Part shown: one piece after another, positions 1 to 7,713 of the stretch
Layout: each line of letters opens with the position of its first letter
How positions within the stretch are numbered: the stretch's first letter is position 1
Source: Actinomycetes bacterium
Lineage (GTDB): Bacteria; Actinomycetota; Actinomycetes; Actinomycetales; Demequinaceae
Direction of reading: 5' to 3'
Length of the DNA stretch: 29,611 bases
Assembly: GCA_023442845.1 (NCBI GenBank)
Contig: JAEZXC010000071.1
Coordinates: 1-29,611, forward strand
Notes under the pieces: generated by a model
Database searches by the model: none
What the model was told of the DNA's origin: nothing
Seen by the model: only the letters and a program-made list of their open reading frames with translations
Made by a program: the position numbers and the translations under genes

Positions 1-2156
1 TCGAGCGCAAGGAGCTCGTCGTCACCGCGGAAGCTCATGCCCTTGACGCCGGAGGTTGCGCGGCCCATCGGGCGCAACGCGTCATCCGTCGCTTCGAACG
101 TCAGCGACTGGCCCTTGCGGCTGACGAGCATGAGCTTGTCCTCGGGGGCCACCAAGCGGGCGGCAACAAGTTCGTCGGGGTGAACGCTGCCGTCTTCCGC
201 CTCGACGTCGCGGAGGTTGATGGCAATGAGCCCACCCGAACGGTTCGAGTCGTATGACGTGAGGTCCGTCTTCTTCACGAGGCCGCGTCGCGTCGCAAGT
301 ACGAGGTACGGCTTGTCCGTGTACGTCTTGAGGTCGAGGACCTGGGCGATCTCCTCATCCGGCTGGAACGCGAGCAGGTTCGCCACGTGCTGGCCCTTCG
401 AGTCGCGCCCGCCCTCAGGAAGCTCATAGGCCTTGGCCCGGTAGACGCGGCCAAGGTTGGTGAAGAAGAGCAACCAGTGATGCGTTGTCGTGACAAAGAA
501 GTGCTCGACCATGTCGTCGCTACGCAACGTGGCACCACGCACGCCCTTGCCGCCGCGACGCTGTGCCCGGTACTCCGAGGACTTCGTGCGCTTCGCATAG
601 CCGCCGCGGGTGATGGTGACGACAACCTCTTCTTCCGCGATGAGGTCCTCGTAGTCCACCGATCCATCAAACGGGCTAATGTCCGTGCGACGTTCATCGC
701 CATACTTGCGGACAATCTCATCGAGCTCTTCCGAGACGATCGAGCGCTGACGCTCCTCGGAGGCGAGGATCGCCTTGAGATCCTCGATCTCCGCCATGAG
801 GCGGCCGTACTCTTCCTCAATCTTCTGGCGCTCAAGGGCTGCAAGCCTGCGCAGCTGAAGGTTGAGAATCGCGTTCGCCTGCACCTCGTCCACATCGAGC
901 AACTCGATGAGTCCTTGCCGCGCTTCGTCCACCGTGGGCGAGCGACGGATAAGGGCGATGACCTCGTCAAGAGCGTCGAGCGCCTTGACGTATCCGCGCA
1001 AAATGTGGGCTTCCCGCTCCGCTTCACGGAGGCGGTACGTGGTCCGACGCTGGATGACCTCGATCTGGTGCGTCACCCAGTGGCGGACAAATGCGTCGAG
1101 GCTGAGCGTGCGGGGCACGCCATCGACAAGCGCCACCATGTTGGCGCCGAACGTGTCCTGCAGCTGGGTGTGCTTGTAGAGGTTGTTGAGCACCACCTTG
1201 GCGACGGCGTCGCGCTTGAGCACAATGACAAGGCGCTGGCCGGTGCGACCTGACGTCTCATCGCGGATGTCCGCGATGCCGGTGAGCTTGCCTTCTTTGG
1301 TGAGCTCGGCGATCTTGAGCGCGAGGTTGTCCGGGTTGACCTGATAGGGCAGCTCCGTGACAACGAGGCACTGACGGCCTTGGAGTTCCTCGACGTTGAC
1401 GACCGCGCGCATCGTGATCGAGCCGCGACCCGTGCGATACGCCTCTTCGATGCCGCGCCGGCCAAGGATGGTCGCGGCGGTGGGGAAGTCGGGGCCCGGA
1501 ATGCGCTCGATGAGCGCGTCGAGAAGTTCATCGCGCGACGCCCCGGGGTTCTGCAGGAACCACTGAACTCCCGACGCCACCTCACGGAGGTTGTGCGGCG
1601 GGATGTTCGTCGCCATACCCACCGCAATACCGGCGGAACCGTTGACCAGGAGGTTCGGGAAGCGAGCCGGCAACACCGTCGGCTCTTGGGTGCGGCCGTC
1701 GTAGTTGTCCTGGAAGTCGACCGTTTCCTTGTCGATGTCGCGGACCATCTCCATTGCGATGGGCGACATGCGCGACTCGGTGTATCGGTGGGCGGCGGCG
1801 GGGTCGTTGCCGGGCGAACCGAAGTTGCCTTGGCCGTCGGCCAGGGGATAGCGCAAGGACCAGTCCTGCACCATGCGCACCAAGGTGTCGTACACCGCGT
1901 AGTCACCGTGCGGGTGATAGTTGCCCATGACGTCGCCGATGATGCGCGTGCACTTTGAGAAGGCGCGGTCGGGACGATAGCCGCCGTCGTACATCGCGTA
2001 GATGACGCGGCGGTGCACCGGCTTGAGGCCGTCACGCACGTCCGGCAATGCGCGGCCAACGATGACCGACATTGCGTAGTCGAGGTAGGACTGCTGCATC
2101 TCGACACTGAGGTCGACCTGTTCGATCGCCCCGTGGTTGTGGGTCTCAGATGTCAA
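1..2156 (-). CDS. gyrA: DNA gyrase subunit A, C-terminus outside the window
   Basis: Breakage-reunion subunit of gyrase, which introduces negative supercoils with GyrB. 718 codons are visible; the stop lies beyond base 1. The protein opens with the conserved IEQVDLSVEMQQSYLDYAM segment. The active-site Tyr is residue 125 in AAAHRYTE, and the gyrase-specific GyrA box QRRGGKG (near bases 540-565) shows gyrase rather than topoisomerase IV. The start is taken as TTG at 2156: no ATG or GTG exists upstream of the conserved IEQVDL in this frame, a TGA lies just before it, and GAGG sits 4 nt upstream. Starting at ATG 2099 would remove conserved residues. The gene overlaps the end of gyrB by 11 nt, so translation is probably coupled. 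Residue 86, aligned to E. coli Ser83 and M. tuberculosis Ala90 in the quinolone-binding site, is Tyr; the nearby Asp90 (E. coli Asp87) is kept. Confidence 0.97.
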   Translation of the reverse strand, partial: MTSETHNHGAIEQVDLSVEMQQSYLDYAMSVIVGRALPDVRDGLKPVHRRVIYAMYDGGYRPDRAFSKCTRIIGDVMGNYHPHGDYAVYDTLVRMVQDWSLRYPLADGQGNFGSPGNDPAAAHRYTESRMSPIAMEMVRDIDKETVDFQDNYDGRTQEPTVLPARFPNLLVNGSAGIAVGMATNIPPHNLREVASGVQWFLQNPGASRDELLDALIERIPGPDFPTAATILGRRGIEEAYRTGRGSITMRAVVNVEELQGRQCLVVTELPYQVNPDNLALKIAELTKEGKLTGIADIRDETSGRTGQRLVIVLKRDAVAKVVLNNLYKHTQLQDTFGANMVALVDGVPRTLSLDAFVRHWVTHQIEVIQRRTTYRLREAEREAHILRGYVKALDALDEVIALIRRSPTVDEARQGLIELLDVDEVQANAILNLQLRRLAALERQKIEEEYGRLMAEIEDLKAILASEERQRSIVSEELDEIVRKYGDERRTDISPFDGSVDYEDLIAEEEVVVTITRGGYAKRTKSSEYRAQRRGGKGVRGATLRSDDMVEHFFVTTTHHWLLFFTNLGRVYRAKAYELPEGGRDSKGQHVANLLAFQPDEEIAQVLDLKTYTDKPYLVLATRRGLVKKTDLTSYDSNRSGGLIAINLRDVEAEDGSVHPDELVAARLVAPEDKLMLVSRKGQSLTFEATDDALRPMGRATSGVKGMSFRGDDELLAL

Positions 2157-4146
2157 GGAACCTCACGTCCTTCGCGTTTTGCTGAATGAAGCTACGGCGG
2201 CCTTCAACGTCCTCGCCCATGAGAACGGTGAAGATCTCGTCGGCGAGAGCAGCGTCGTCCATGGTGATCTGCAGCAAGGTGCGGGTCTCCGGGTTCATCG
2301 TGGTCTCCCACAGTTCGGAGTAGTCCATCTCGCCGAGACCCTTGTAGCGCTGGATGCCGTTTTCCTTGGGAATCTTGCGGCCGGCCGCTAGGCCTGCATC
2401 GACCATTGCGTCCCGCTCCCGATCGGAGAAGGCGTACTCATGCTCGGCGTTCGACCACTTGATCCGGTACAGCGGCGGCTGGGCCAGGTAGACATATCCC
2501 GCCTCGATGAGCGGCCGCATGTAGCGGAACAACACGGTGAGTAGCAACGTGCGAATGTGCTGACCGTCAACGTCGGCGTCGGCCATCAAGACGATCTTGT
2601 GATACCTCGCCTTTTCGATGTCGAAGTCGTCGCCGATGCCGGAACCAAAGGCGGTGAAGAGCGCCTGAATCTCGGTGTTGGCGAGCGCGCGGTCGAGGCG
2701 AGCGCGCTCGACATTGAGCACCTTTCCGCGCAACGGGAGGATCGCCTGGGTCTCGGGGTTGCGTCCGCGGACGGCGGAGCCGCCTGCGGAGTCACCCTCG
2801 ACGAGGAAGATCTCGGAGATCGACGGGTCCTTCGAGGAGCAGTCGCGCAACTTGCCTGGCATGCCGCCGGATTCGAGAAGTCCCTTGCGGCGCGTTGCTT
2901 CGCGCGCTTTACGTGCTGCGATGCGCGCCTGGCTTGCCTGCTGCGCCTTGCGGATCACTTCTTTCGCTTCGGCCGGGTGCGAATCGAACCAGTCGGTCAA
3001 CTGATCGCCGACGATCTTCTGAACAAACGTCTTCGCGATCGTGTTGCCCAGCTTCGTCTTGGTCTGGCCCTCGAACTGCGGTTCACCGAGCTTGACCGAG
3101 ATAACGGCGGTGAGGCCCTCGCGGACGTCGTCGCCTGTCAGGTTCTCGTCCTTCTCCTTCAGCAGGCCTTTGTCGCGCGCATAACGGTTCACGAGGTAGG
3201 TGAGCGCTGCGCGGAAGCCCTCTTCGTGCGCGCCACCCTCGGTGGTCGAGATCGTGTTCGCATAGGTGTGGACGGACTCGGAATACGCGTTCGTCCACTG
3301 CATCGCGAGCTCAAGCGAAATCTTCTCGTTCGTGTCCTCAGCCTCGAGGTAGATCACCTCAGGGTGAACGAGCTCGGTCTTCTTCAGCGTGTTGAGATGC
3401 GTCACGTAGTCGACCAAACCGCCGTCATAGCGGTAGGTGACGGTCCTGCTCACTGGTTCAGCGTCGGCGTCGTCACCTTCGACCGTGATGTGGTCGGGGC
3501 GCTCGTCGGTGAGGACAATTGTGAGGCCCTTGTTGAGGAAGGCCATCTGCTGGAAGCGAGCGCGCAGCGTCTCGAAGTCAAACTCGGTGGTCTCGAAGAT
3601 CCCGCTGTCCGGCCAGAAGGTCTGGACGGTTCCGGTCTCGTCAGTCTTCTCACCCTTGACGAGCGTGCCTTGCGGCTTGCCGCCATTCGCAAAGCTTTGC
3701 CGCCACACGTGACCCTGGCGTCGGACCTCCGTCTCGACCCGCTCGGACAGCGCGTTGACGACAGAGATGCCGACGCCGTGCAGGCCGCCCGATACCGCGT
3801 AGCCGCCACCGCCGAACTTTCCTCCCGCGTGAAGGATCGTCATCACGACCTCGACGGTGGGCTTGCCCTCCGTGGGGTGAAGGTCGACGGGGATTCCACG
3901 GCCATTGTCGGAGACGCGCACGCCGCCGTCCTCGAGCAACGTCACGCTGATCTGGTCGCAGTAGCCGGCGAGTGCTTCGTCGACGGAGTTGTCGACCACC
4001 TCATAGACAAGGTGGTGGAGTCCGCGTTCGCCGGTGGAGCCGATGTACATACCCGGCCGTTTGCGGACTGCCTCCAGGCCCTCTAGAACGGTGATGTTCT
4101 CTGCGCCATATGACGGCTCTTTCGACTGCTCGTCGCTGTTCGCCAC
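2146..4146 (-). CDS. gyrB: DNA gyrase subunit B
   Basis: ATPase subunit of gyrase; hydrolyses ATP to drive strand passage by GyrA. With the GTG start at 4146 the protein has 666 residues, normal for actinobacterial GyrB. The GHKL ATPase domain shows YEVVDNSVDEA (catalytic Glu49, Asn53), DNGRGIP (80-86) and GGLHGVGIS (120-128). The TOPRIM domain shows EGDSAGG (450-456) and the metal-binding DADVD (523-527), followed by QRYKGLGEM (599-607). The GTG start is preferred because an AAAGG motif lies 6 nt upstream. A longer reading frame opens at ATG 4206, but that ATG overlaps a possible -10 element and adds 20 residues unlike other GyrB N-termini. It is transcribed towards gyrA and follows dciA after about 215 bp. 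Confidence 0.97.
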   Translation of the reverse strand: MANSDEQSKEPSYGAENITVLEGLEAVRKRPGMYIGSTGERGLHHLVYEVVDNSVDEALAGYCDQISVTLLEDGGVRVSDNGRGIPVDLHPTEGKPTVEVVMTILHAGGKFGGGGYAVSGGLHGVGISVVNALSERVETEVRRQGHVWRQSFANGGKPQGTLVKGEKTDETGTVQTFWPDSGIFETTEFDFETLRARFQQMAFLNKGLTIVLTDERPDHITVEGDDADAEPVSRTVTYRYDGGLVDYVTHLNTLKKTELVHPEVIYLEAEDTNEKISLELAMQWTNAYSESVHTYANTISTTEGGAHEEGFRAALTYLVNRYARDKGLLKEKDENLTGDDVREGLTAVISVKLGEPQFEGQTKTKLGNTIAKTFVQKIVGDQLTDWFDSHPAEAKEVIRKAQQASQARIAARKAREATRRKGLLESGGMPGKLRDCSSKDPSISEIFLVEGDSAGGSAVRGRNPETQAILPLRGKVLNVERARLDRALANTEIQALFTAFGSGIGDDFDIEKARYHKIVLMADADVDGQHIRTLLLTVLFRYMRPLIEAGYVYLAQPPLYRIKWSNAEHEYAFSDRERDAMVDAGLAAGRKIPKENGIQRYKGLGEMDYSELWETTMNPETRTLLQITMDDAALADEIFTVLMGEDVEGRRSFIQQNAKDVRFLDI
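2161..2164 (-). promoter_or_regulatory. ribosome binding site supporting the gyrA TTG start
   Basis: GAGG on the minus strand lies inside the last codons of gyrB, 4 nt before the TTG at 2156. It is the only purine-rich motif that fits a gyrA start retaining the conserved N-terminus. The spacing is short, so part of the initiation may rely on ribosomes finishing gyrB. Confidence 0.45.
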
Positions 4147-4204
4147 AGAATGCCTTTCCAAGCGCCTGACGCGGCCCGATGCGGCTCGCGTGATACCTCG
4201 GTTC

Positions 4205-4210
4205 ATTCTA
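4205..4210 (-). promoter_or_regulatory. possible -10 element of a gyrB promoter
   Basis: TAGAAT on the minus strand resembles TATAAT and would place transcription start about 50 nt before the GTG of gyrB. A TTGACC lies further upstream, but 22 nt away, too far for a standard spacer, so no convincing -35 is seen. The element makes a translation start at ATG 4206 unlikely because the two overlap. Confidence 0.25.
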
Positions 4211-4361
4211 CGCCGTTTGAGGGCGCTTCCCTGGTCAATGAGGGCCGTTCTGTGGGAACTTGCGCGGTATTGCTTACTTAGGCCGACGCTGGAGGTGCGT
4301 TTGTGCGGCCTTGTGGGGGCTGTGACCGGGACCTTTTGGCTCCCGCCGACGCTGTGGCGAC

Positions 4362-4910
4362 CTAGCCGTAGGTGTCACGGGGGCCACGGCCCTTGACGCG
4401 GCGCGGACCCTTCACCCACGTGCGGTCGCTCGGACCGATGAACCGAAGCTCCTTGACGATCTCCCGTCCGAATTCTTCATTGATGCGGTGGCGCACCTGA
4501 CCTGACATCAGATGCATCTGGGTTGCCCATGCACTTGAGGAGGCCCGCAGCACGAGGATTCCCTCTTCGAAGGTGACCGGCTCACAGTGATCGGCGATTT
4601 GATCGCCGATCACTTCGCGCCACCTCGCGGTCACCGAGGCGACCTCGATGTGTTCACTCCATCCCATCCGTCCAAGAAAGGCGCGGACGTTCTCGTTCAT
4701 CGCTCGTGGGTCGCGGCCCGTGCCAAATGGTTGAGGCGAGGACTGAGAGTCGGTGGCCGCGCGTTTCGCGGCGCGTGAGCGCCGCGCGGATTGAGGCGAC
4801 ATTCGCGTCGCGCCTCTTTCACGCGCTGCCTCGCGGGCTCGCTCCATCGCTTCGCGGGCGAGGGCCGCGGGATCCTTACGCGGCGTGGGCTCTGAGCGTT
4901 CGTCGGTCAT
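4362..4910 (-). CDS. dciA: DUF721 protein, DciA-type replicative helicase operator
   Basis: A 182-residue protein with a disordered, Arg/Ala-rich N-terminal third and a C-terminal DUF721 domain (roughly residues 70-170, including WREVIGDQIADHCEPV and LRASSSAWATQMHLM). In bacteria that lack DnaC, DUF721 proteins named DciA assist loading of the replicative helicase DnaB; that role is family knowledge, not visible here. Its ATG overlaps the stop of recF by 4 nt (ATGA), and it lies between recF and gyrB as in Mycobacterium (Rv0004) and Streptomyces. The product is basic, as expected for a DNA-binding helper. Confidence 0.9.
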   Translation of the reverse strand: MTDERSEPTPRKDPAALAREAMERAREAARERGATRMSPQSARRSRAAKRAATDSQSSPQPFGTGRDPRAMNENVRAFLGRMGWSEHIEVASVTARWREVIGDQIADHCEPVTFEEGILVLRASSSAWATQMHLMSGQVRHRINEEFGREIVKELRFIGPSDRTWVKGPRRVKGRGPRDTYG

Positions 4911-6151
4911 GACGGTAGGTCCTCGTCAGTACCGGCCATCTGTTCTTTCTTCACCACAGCGTCGGGCGCCTCGGTTGCGACGACGCCTGGGGTGACGTAC
5001 AACGTGTGATTCCCGCGCGGGTGGTGCTGCAACTGGTCAGGAACGTCGGCGCCTACCGCTGCCGTGATGAGCACTTGGCTTGCGCCCACGATGCGTTGCG
5101 CGAGAGCGTCGCGGCGGCCGGTGTCGAGCTCGGCGAAGACGTCATCGAGGATGAGCACGGGCTCGCCGTCATCGCCGTCATCACCGTTGTTGGTGAGCAG
5201 GTCGTAGGTCGCGAGGCGCAGCGCGAGCGCGCATGACCAGCTTTCGCCGTGACTTGCGTAGCCCTTGGCGGGGAGGTCGCCGATCGAGATGTCGAGGTCA
5301 TCGCGGTGGGGACCAACGAGACAGACGCCGCGGTCGAGTTCTTGGGTGCGGAGTTCTTGCATCCGAGCCAGCAATGCCTCTCTCAATCGTGGCGTCGGCG
5401 GCAAGAGGTCATCTACCACTGGGGCATCGGTGGGTGGAGATTCCAAGAGGTGGTCTACCACTTCGAGGGGGGTGCGGTAGGCGATGGTGCAGGTGCCTTC
5501 GCCTGGGGCCACATCTGCATAGGCACGTGCAACGAGCGGCTTCAGTTGCTCGACCACTGCGAGGCGCGCGCGCATGATGCGGGCACCAAGGTCGGCGAGC
5601 TTCTCATCCCACACGCTCAGCATCGTTTCGTCGATGCGTGCCTTGCCCTTCGCCGACTTGAGCAACGTGGAGCGTTGGCGGAGGACGCGTTCGTAGTCGG
5701 CGATGTCCCCGGCAAGCGTCGGCTGCACGGCAACGCAGACTTCATCCATGAAGGTGCGTCGCACCGCTGGGTCACCTTTGACGAGCGCAAGATCCTCAGG
5801 AGCAAAGACCACCGTGCGCAAGATTCCAAGCAGGTCGCGCGGCCGCGCGGCGCCTCGATTGAGCCGCGCCTGATTCGCCTTCCCCGGCAACATCGTGATC
5901 TCGATGGTCAGTGCACGATCCCCGCGTTGTACGCGGGCCGCCACCACTGCTCGCTCAGCGCCCGCGCGAATCATCGGTGCATCGACGGCCACTCGATGAG
6001 ACGACAGTGTGGACAGATACCGAACGGCCTCGACCACATTTGTCTTGCCATGACCATTGCGGCCCACCAACGTGGTGACCCCTGGTCCGAACTCGATGTG
6101 AGCCTCGGGATAAGAGCGGAAGTCGGTCAACGACACATGCGTGACACGCAT
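4907..6151 (-). CDS. recF: DNA replication and repair protein RecF
   Basis: SMC-like ATPase that binds gapped DNA and helps RecOR load RecA at stalled forks. The 414-residue protein begins with the typical MRVTHVSLTDFRSY. Walker A is GRNGHGKT (30-37), the ABC-type signature is SHGESWSCALALRL (from 300), and Walker B is VLILDDVFAELD (332-343). The C-terminus extends about 50 residues past the last conserved block and is polar. It begins 5 nt after dnaN and overlaps dciA by 4 nt, so dnaN-recF-dciA look co-transcribed. No strong Shine-Dalgarno is seen before the ATG, which suggests coupling to dnaN. Confidence 0.97.
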   Translation of the reverse strand: MRVTHVSLTDFRSYPEAHIEFGPGVTTLVGRNGHGKTNVVEAVRYLSTLSSHRVAVDAPMIRAGAERAVVAARVQRGDRALTIEITMLPGKANQARLNRGAARPRDLLGILRTVVFAPEDLALVKGDPAVRRTFMDEVCVAVQPTLAGDIADYERVLRQRSTLLKSAKGKARIDETMLSVWDEKLADLGARIMRARLAVVEQLKPLVARAYADVAPGEGTCTIAYRTPLEVVDHLLESPPTDAPVVDDLLPPTPRLREALLARMQELRTQELDRGVCLVGPHRDDLDISIGDLPAKGYASHGESWSCALALRLATYDLLTNNGDDGDDGEPVLILDDVFAELDTGRRDALAQRIVGASQVLITAAVGADVPDQLQHHPRGNHTLYVTPGVVATEAPDAVVKKEQMAGTDEDLPS

Positions 6152-6156
6152 GGGCG

Positions 6157-7284
6157 CTAGCTCGAGATGCGAATGGGCACCAGAAGGTAGCGGAACTCCG
6201 TCTTGAGTGTGCCGTCCGGCTTGTCGATGCCCACAAAGTCAACGGGCTTTGTCTCTTGAGTGAACCCGAGGCGCACGTACGGCGCGTCGAGCGCGCTCAA
6301 GCCATCAAGCAGATACGCAGGGTTGAACGCGACGGTGATGTCGCCACCCTCGACCGTTGCCTCGAGTGCTTCGGATGCCTGCGCGTCGTCGGAATGTCCC
6401 GCATCGAGTACTACTTCACCCTCGGTGAAGGCGAGACGCACCGCGGAATTGCGCTCGGCGACAAGAGAGACCCGTCGCGTTGCCTCAATGAGTTCCGACG
6501 TGGAGACGATGGCCGTGATCGACGATGACTCCGGAAAAAGCCGCCGGACCGGCGGGTACTCGCCATCCATCAACAACGAGGTGGTGGTGAGACCACCGGC
6601 CGAGAAACCGATGAGGTCAACGCCCTGGCCAGCGCTCAATGCCACCTCGACCTCGCCGGATCCGAGGGTCTTTGCCGTGTCGGCAAGAGTCTTTGCACGA
6701 ACGAGCGCAACGGCTGACATGTCAGGCTTTGCCGGCTTCCAGGTCAACTCACGCAACGCGAGGCGGTAGCGGTCGGTCGCGAGCAAAGAGATTTGCTCGC
6801 CCTCAATCTCGATGCGAACACCAGTGAGAATCGGCAGAGTCTCATCGCGCGATGCCGCTGCCTGGACTTGCTGCGCGGCCGCGAGAAGTTCGGACCCATC
6901 AACAACGCCCGAGACATCCGGCATCACAGGAAGTGCCGGGTACTGATCAACAGGCATGGTGGCAAGCGAAAATCGCGAGGCTCCACAGGTGACGGCAACC
7001 TTTGAGCCATCGAGTTCAAAGGTGACGGGCTTGTGCGGCAAGGCACTGGCGATCTCGCGCAACAAACGGCCCGAGACCAAAATGGATCCACCGGTCTCGA
7101 CATCAGCGGCGAACTCGCCGCGAGCCGAGACCTCATAGTCGAAGCTCGACAGCGTGACGGTGCCAGCAGCATCGGCCTCAACCAAGACACCAGCGAGAAC
7201 AGGCACCGGCGGCCGATGGGGCACTGCGCGGGAAGCCCAAGCAACGGCGTCGGCGAGCACATCGCGGTCAACGGAAAACTTCAT
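6157..7284 (-). CDS. dnaN: DNA polymerase III sliding clamp, beta subunit
   Basis: Ring-shaped processivity clamp that tethers the replicative polymerase and many repair proteins to DNA. The 375-residue length and the opening MKFSVDRDVLADAVAW match the family. The start is ATG 7284, preceded by AAGGGGAG at proper spacing; a longer frame from 7317 would add 11 residues without conservation. It lies downstream of dnaA across the likely origin and directly upstream of recF. The C-terminal hydrophobic cleft region ends FRYLLVPIRISS, close to the usual YLxMPMRL ending but with Val-Pro-Ile. Confidence 0.97.
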   Translation of the reverse strand: MKFSVDRDVLADAVAWASRAVPHRPPVPVLAGVLVEADAAGTVTLSSFDYEVSARGEFAADVETGGSILVSGRLLREIASALPHKPVTFELDGSKVAVTCGASRFSLATMPVDQYPALPVMPDVSGVVDGSELLAAAQQVQAAASRDETLPILTGVRIEIEGEQISLLATDRYRLALRELTWKPAKPDMSAVALVRAKTLADTAKTLGSGEVEVALSAGQGVDLIGFSAGGLTTTSLLMDGEYPPVRRLFPESSSITAIVSTSELIEATRRVSLVAERNSAVRLAFTEGEVVLDAGHSDDAQASEALEATVEGGDITVAFNPAYLLDGLSALDAPYVRLGFTQETKPVDFVGIDKPDGTLKTEFRYLLVPIRISS

Positions 7285-7713
7285 TGAACTCCCCTTTCGG
7301 TTCACAGAGTACGCCAAGAGGCTGACGCGTCCAGTCCCGGATAGGTGGGCGGCTCAGTGAGCCGGGTGTGAGCTGATGAAGGACCGTGTGAATAACAAAT
7401 AGAGAGTAGTTCGGAGTTGTAGTAGGCGCCGTGGATTCTGTGGAGAACTACCGTCGTGCCTGGTGGTGTGGGAAGTGGACCCGTGGAATCACATACATGT
7501 GGTTCGGTGAGTAGACATCGACGGCTGTGAACTTCCAAGAGAACCTCACAGGGACGTGTCATTCGTTCACATGTCAATCCAGAGAGAAAAGTGACGTGTC
7601 CACTGCAATTCACAGAGTTTTCCACATGTGTGAGTACCCCACTTTTGGGGTCAACGACGGCTCGTGGCGCGATGCGCGTCGGTGATTTGTTGTGAGCGGG
7701 TGACGAGAAGCCG
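7285..7713. other. oriC: likely chromosomal origin oriC (dnaN-dnaA intergenic region)
   Basis: A 429-bp gap without a credible gene between dnaA and dnaN, the standard position of oriC in Actinobacteria. The best DnaA-box-like 9-mers are TGTGAATAA (7387-7395), TGTGGAGAA (7439-7447), TCGTTCACA (7563-7571) and TTTTCCACA (7618-7626), each about one mismatch from TTATCCACA or the Streptomyces form. Weaker variants also occur, for example CAATTCACA at 7605-7613. The region is richer in A and T than the genes around it, especially near 7387-7425, a candidate unwinding stretch. Three ACATGT palindromes occur (7495, 7569, 7624). Small inverted repeats are at 7350-7364 and 7637-7650. No perfect DnaA box was found. 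Confidence 0.7.

Noticed and set aside
387..1253. A 288-codon plus-strand frame opposite gyrA
   Set aside because: It is an antisense shadow of conserved gyrA sequence with no motif of its own.
2557..4086. A 509-codon open frame on the plus strand opposite gyrB
   Set aside because: It mirrors gyrB codons in a high-GC gene, has no recognisable domain and no ribosome binding site; gyrB on the other strand is certain.
4147..4206. A 20-codon N-terminal extension of gyrB from ATG 4206
   Set aside because: The ATG overlaps a possible -10 element, the added residues do not resemble GyrB, and the GTG at 4146 has a better ribosome binding site.
5249..6160. A 303-codon plus-strand frame opposite recF
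   Set aside because: RecF motifs on the minus strand explain the region; the antisense product has no domain.
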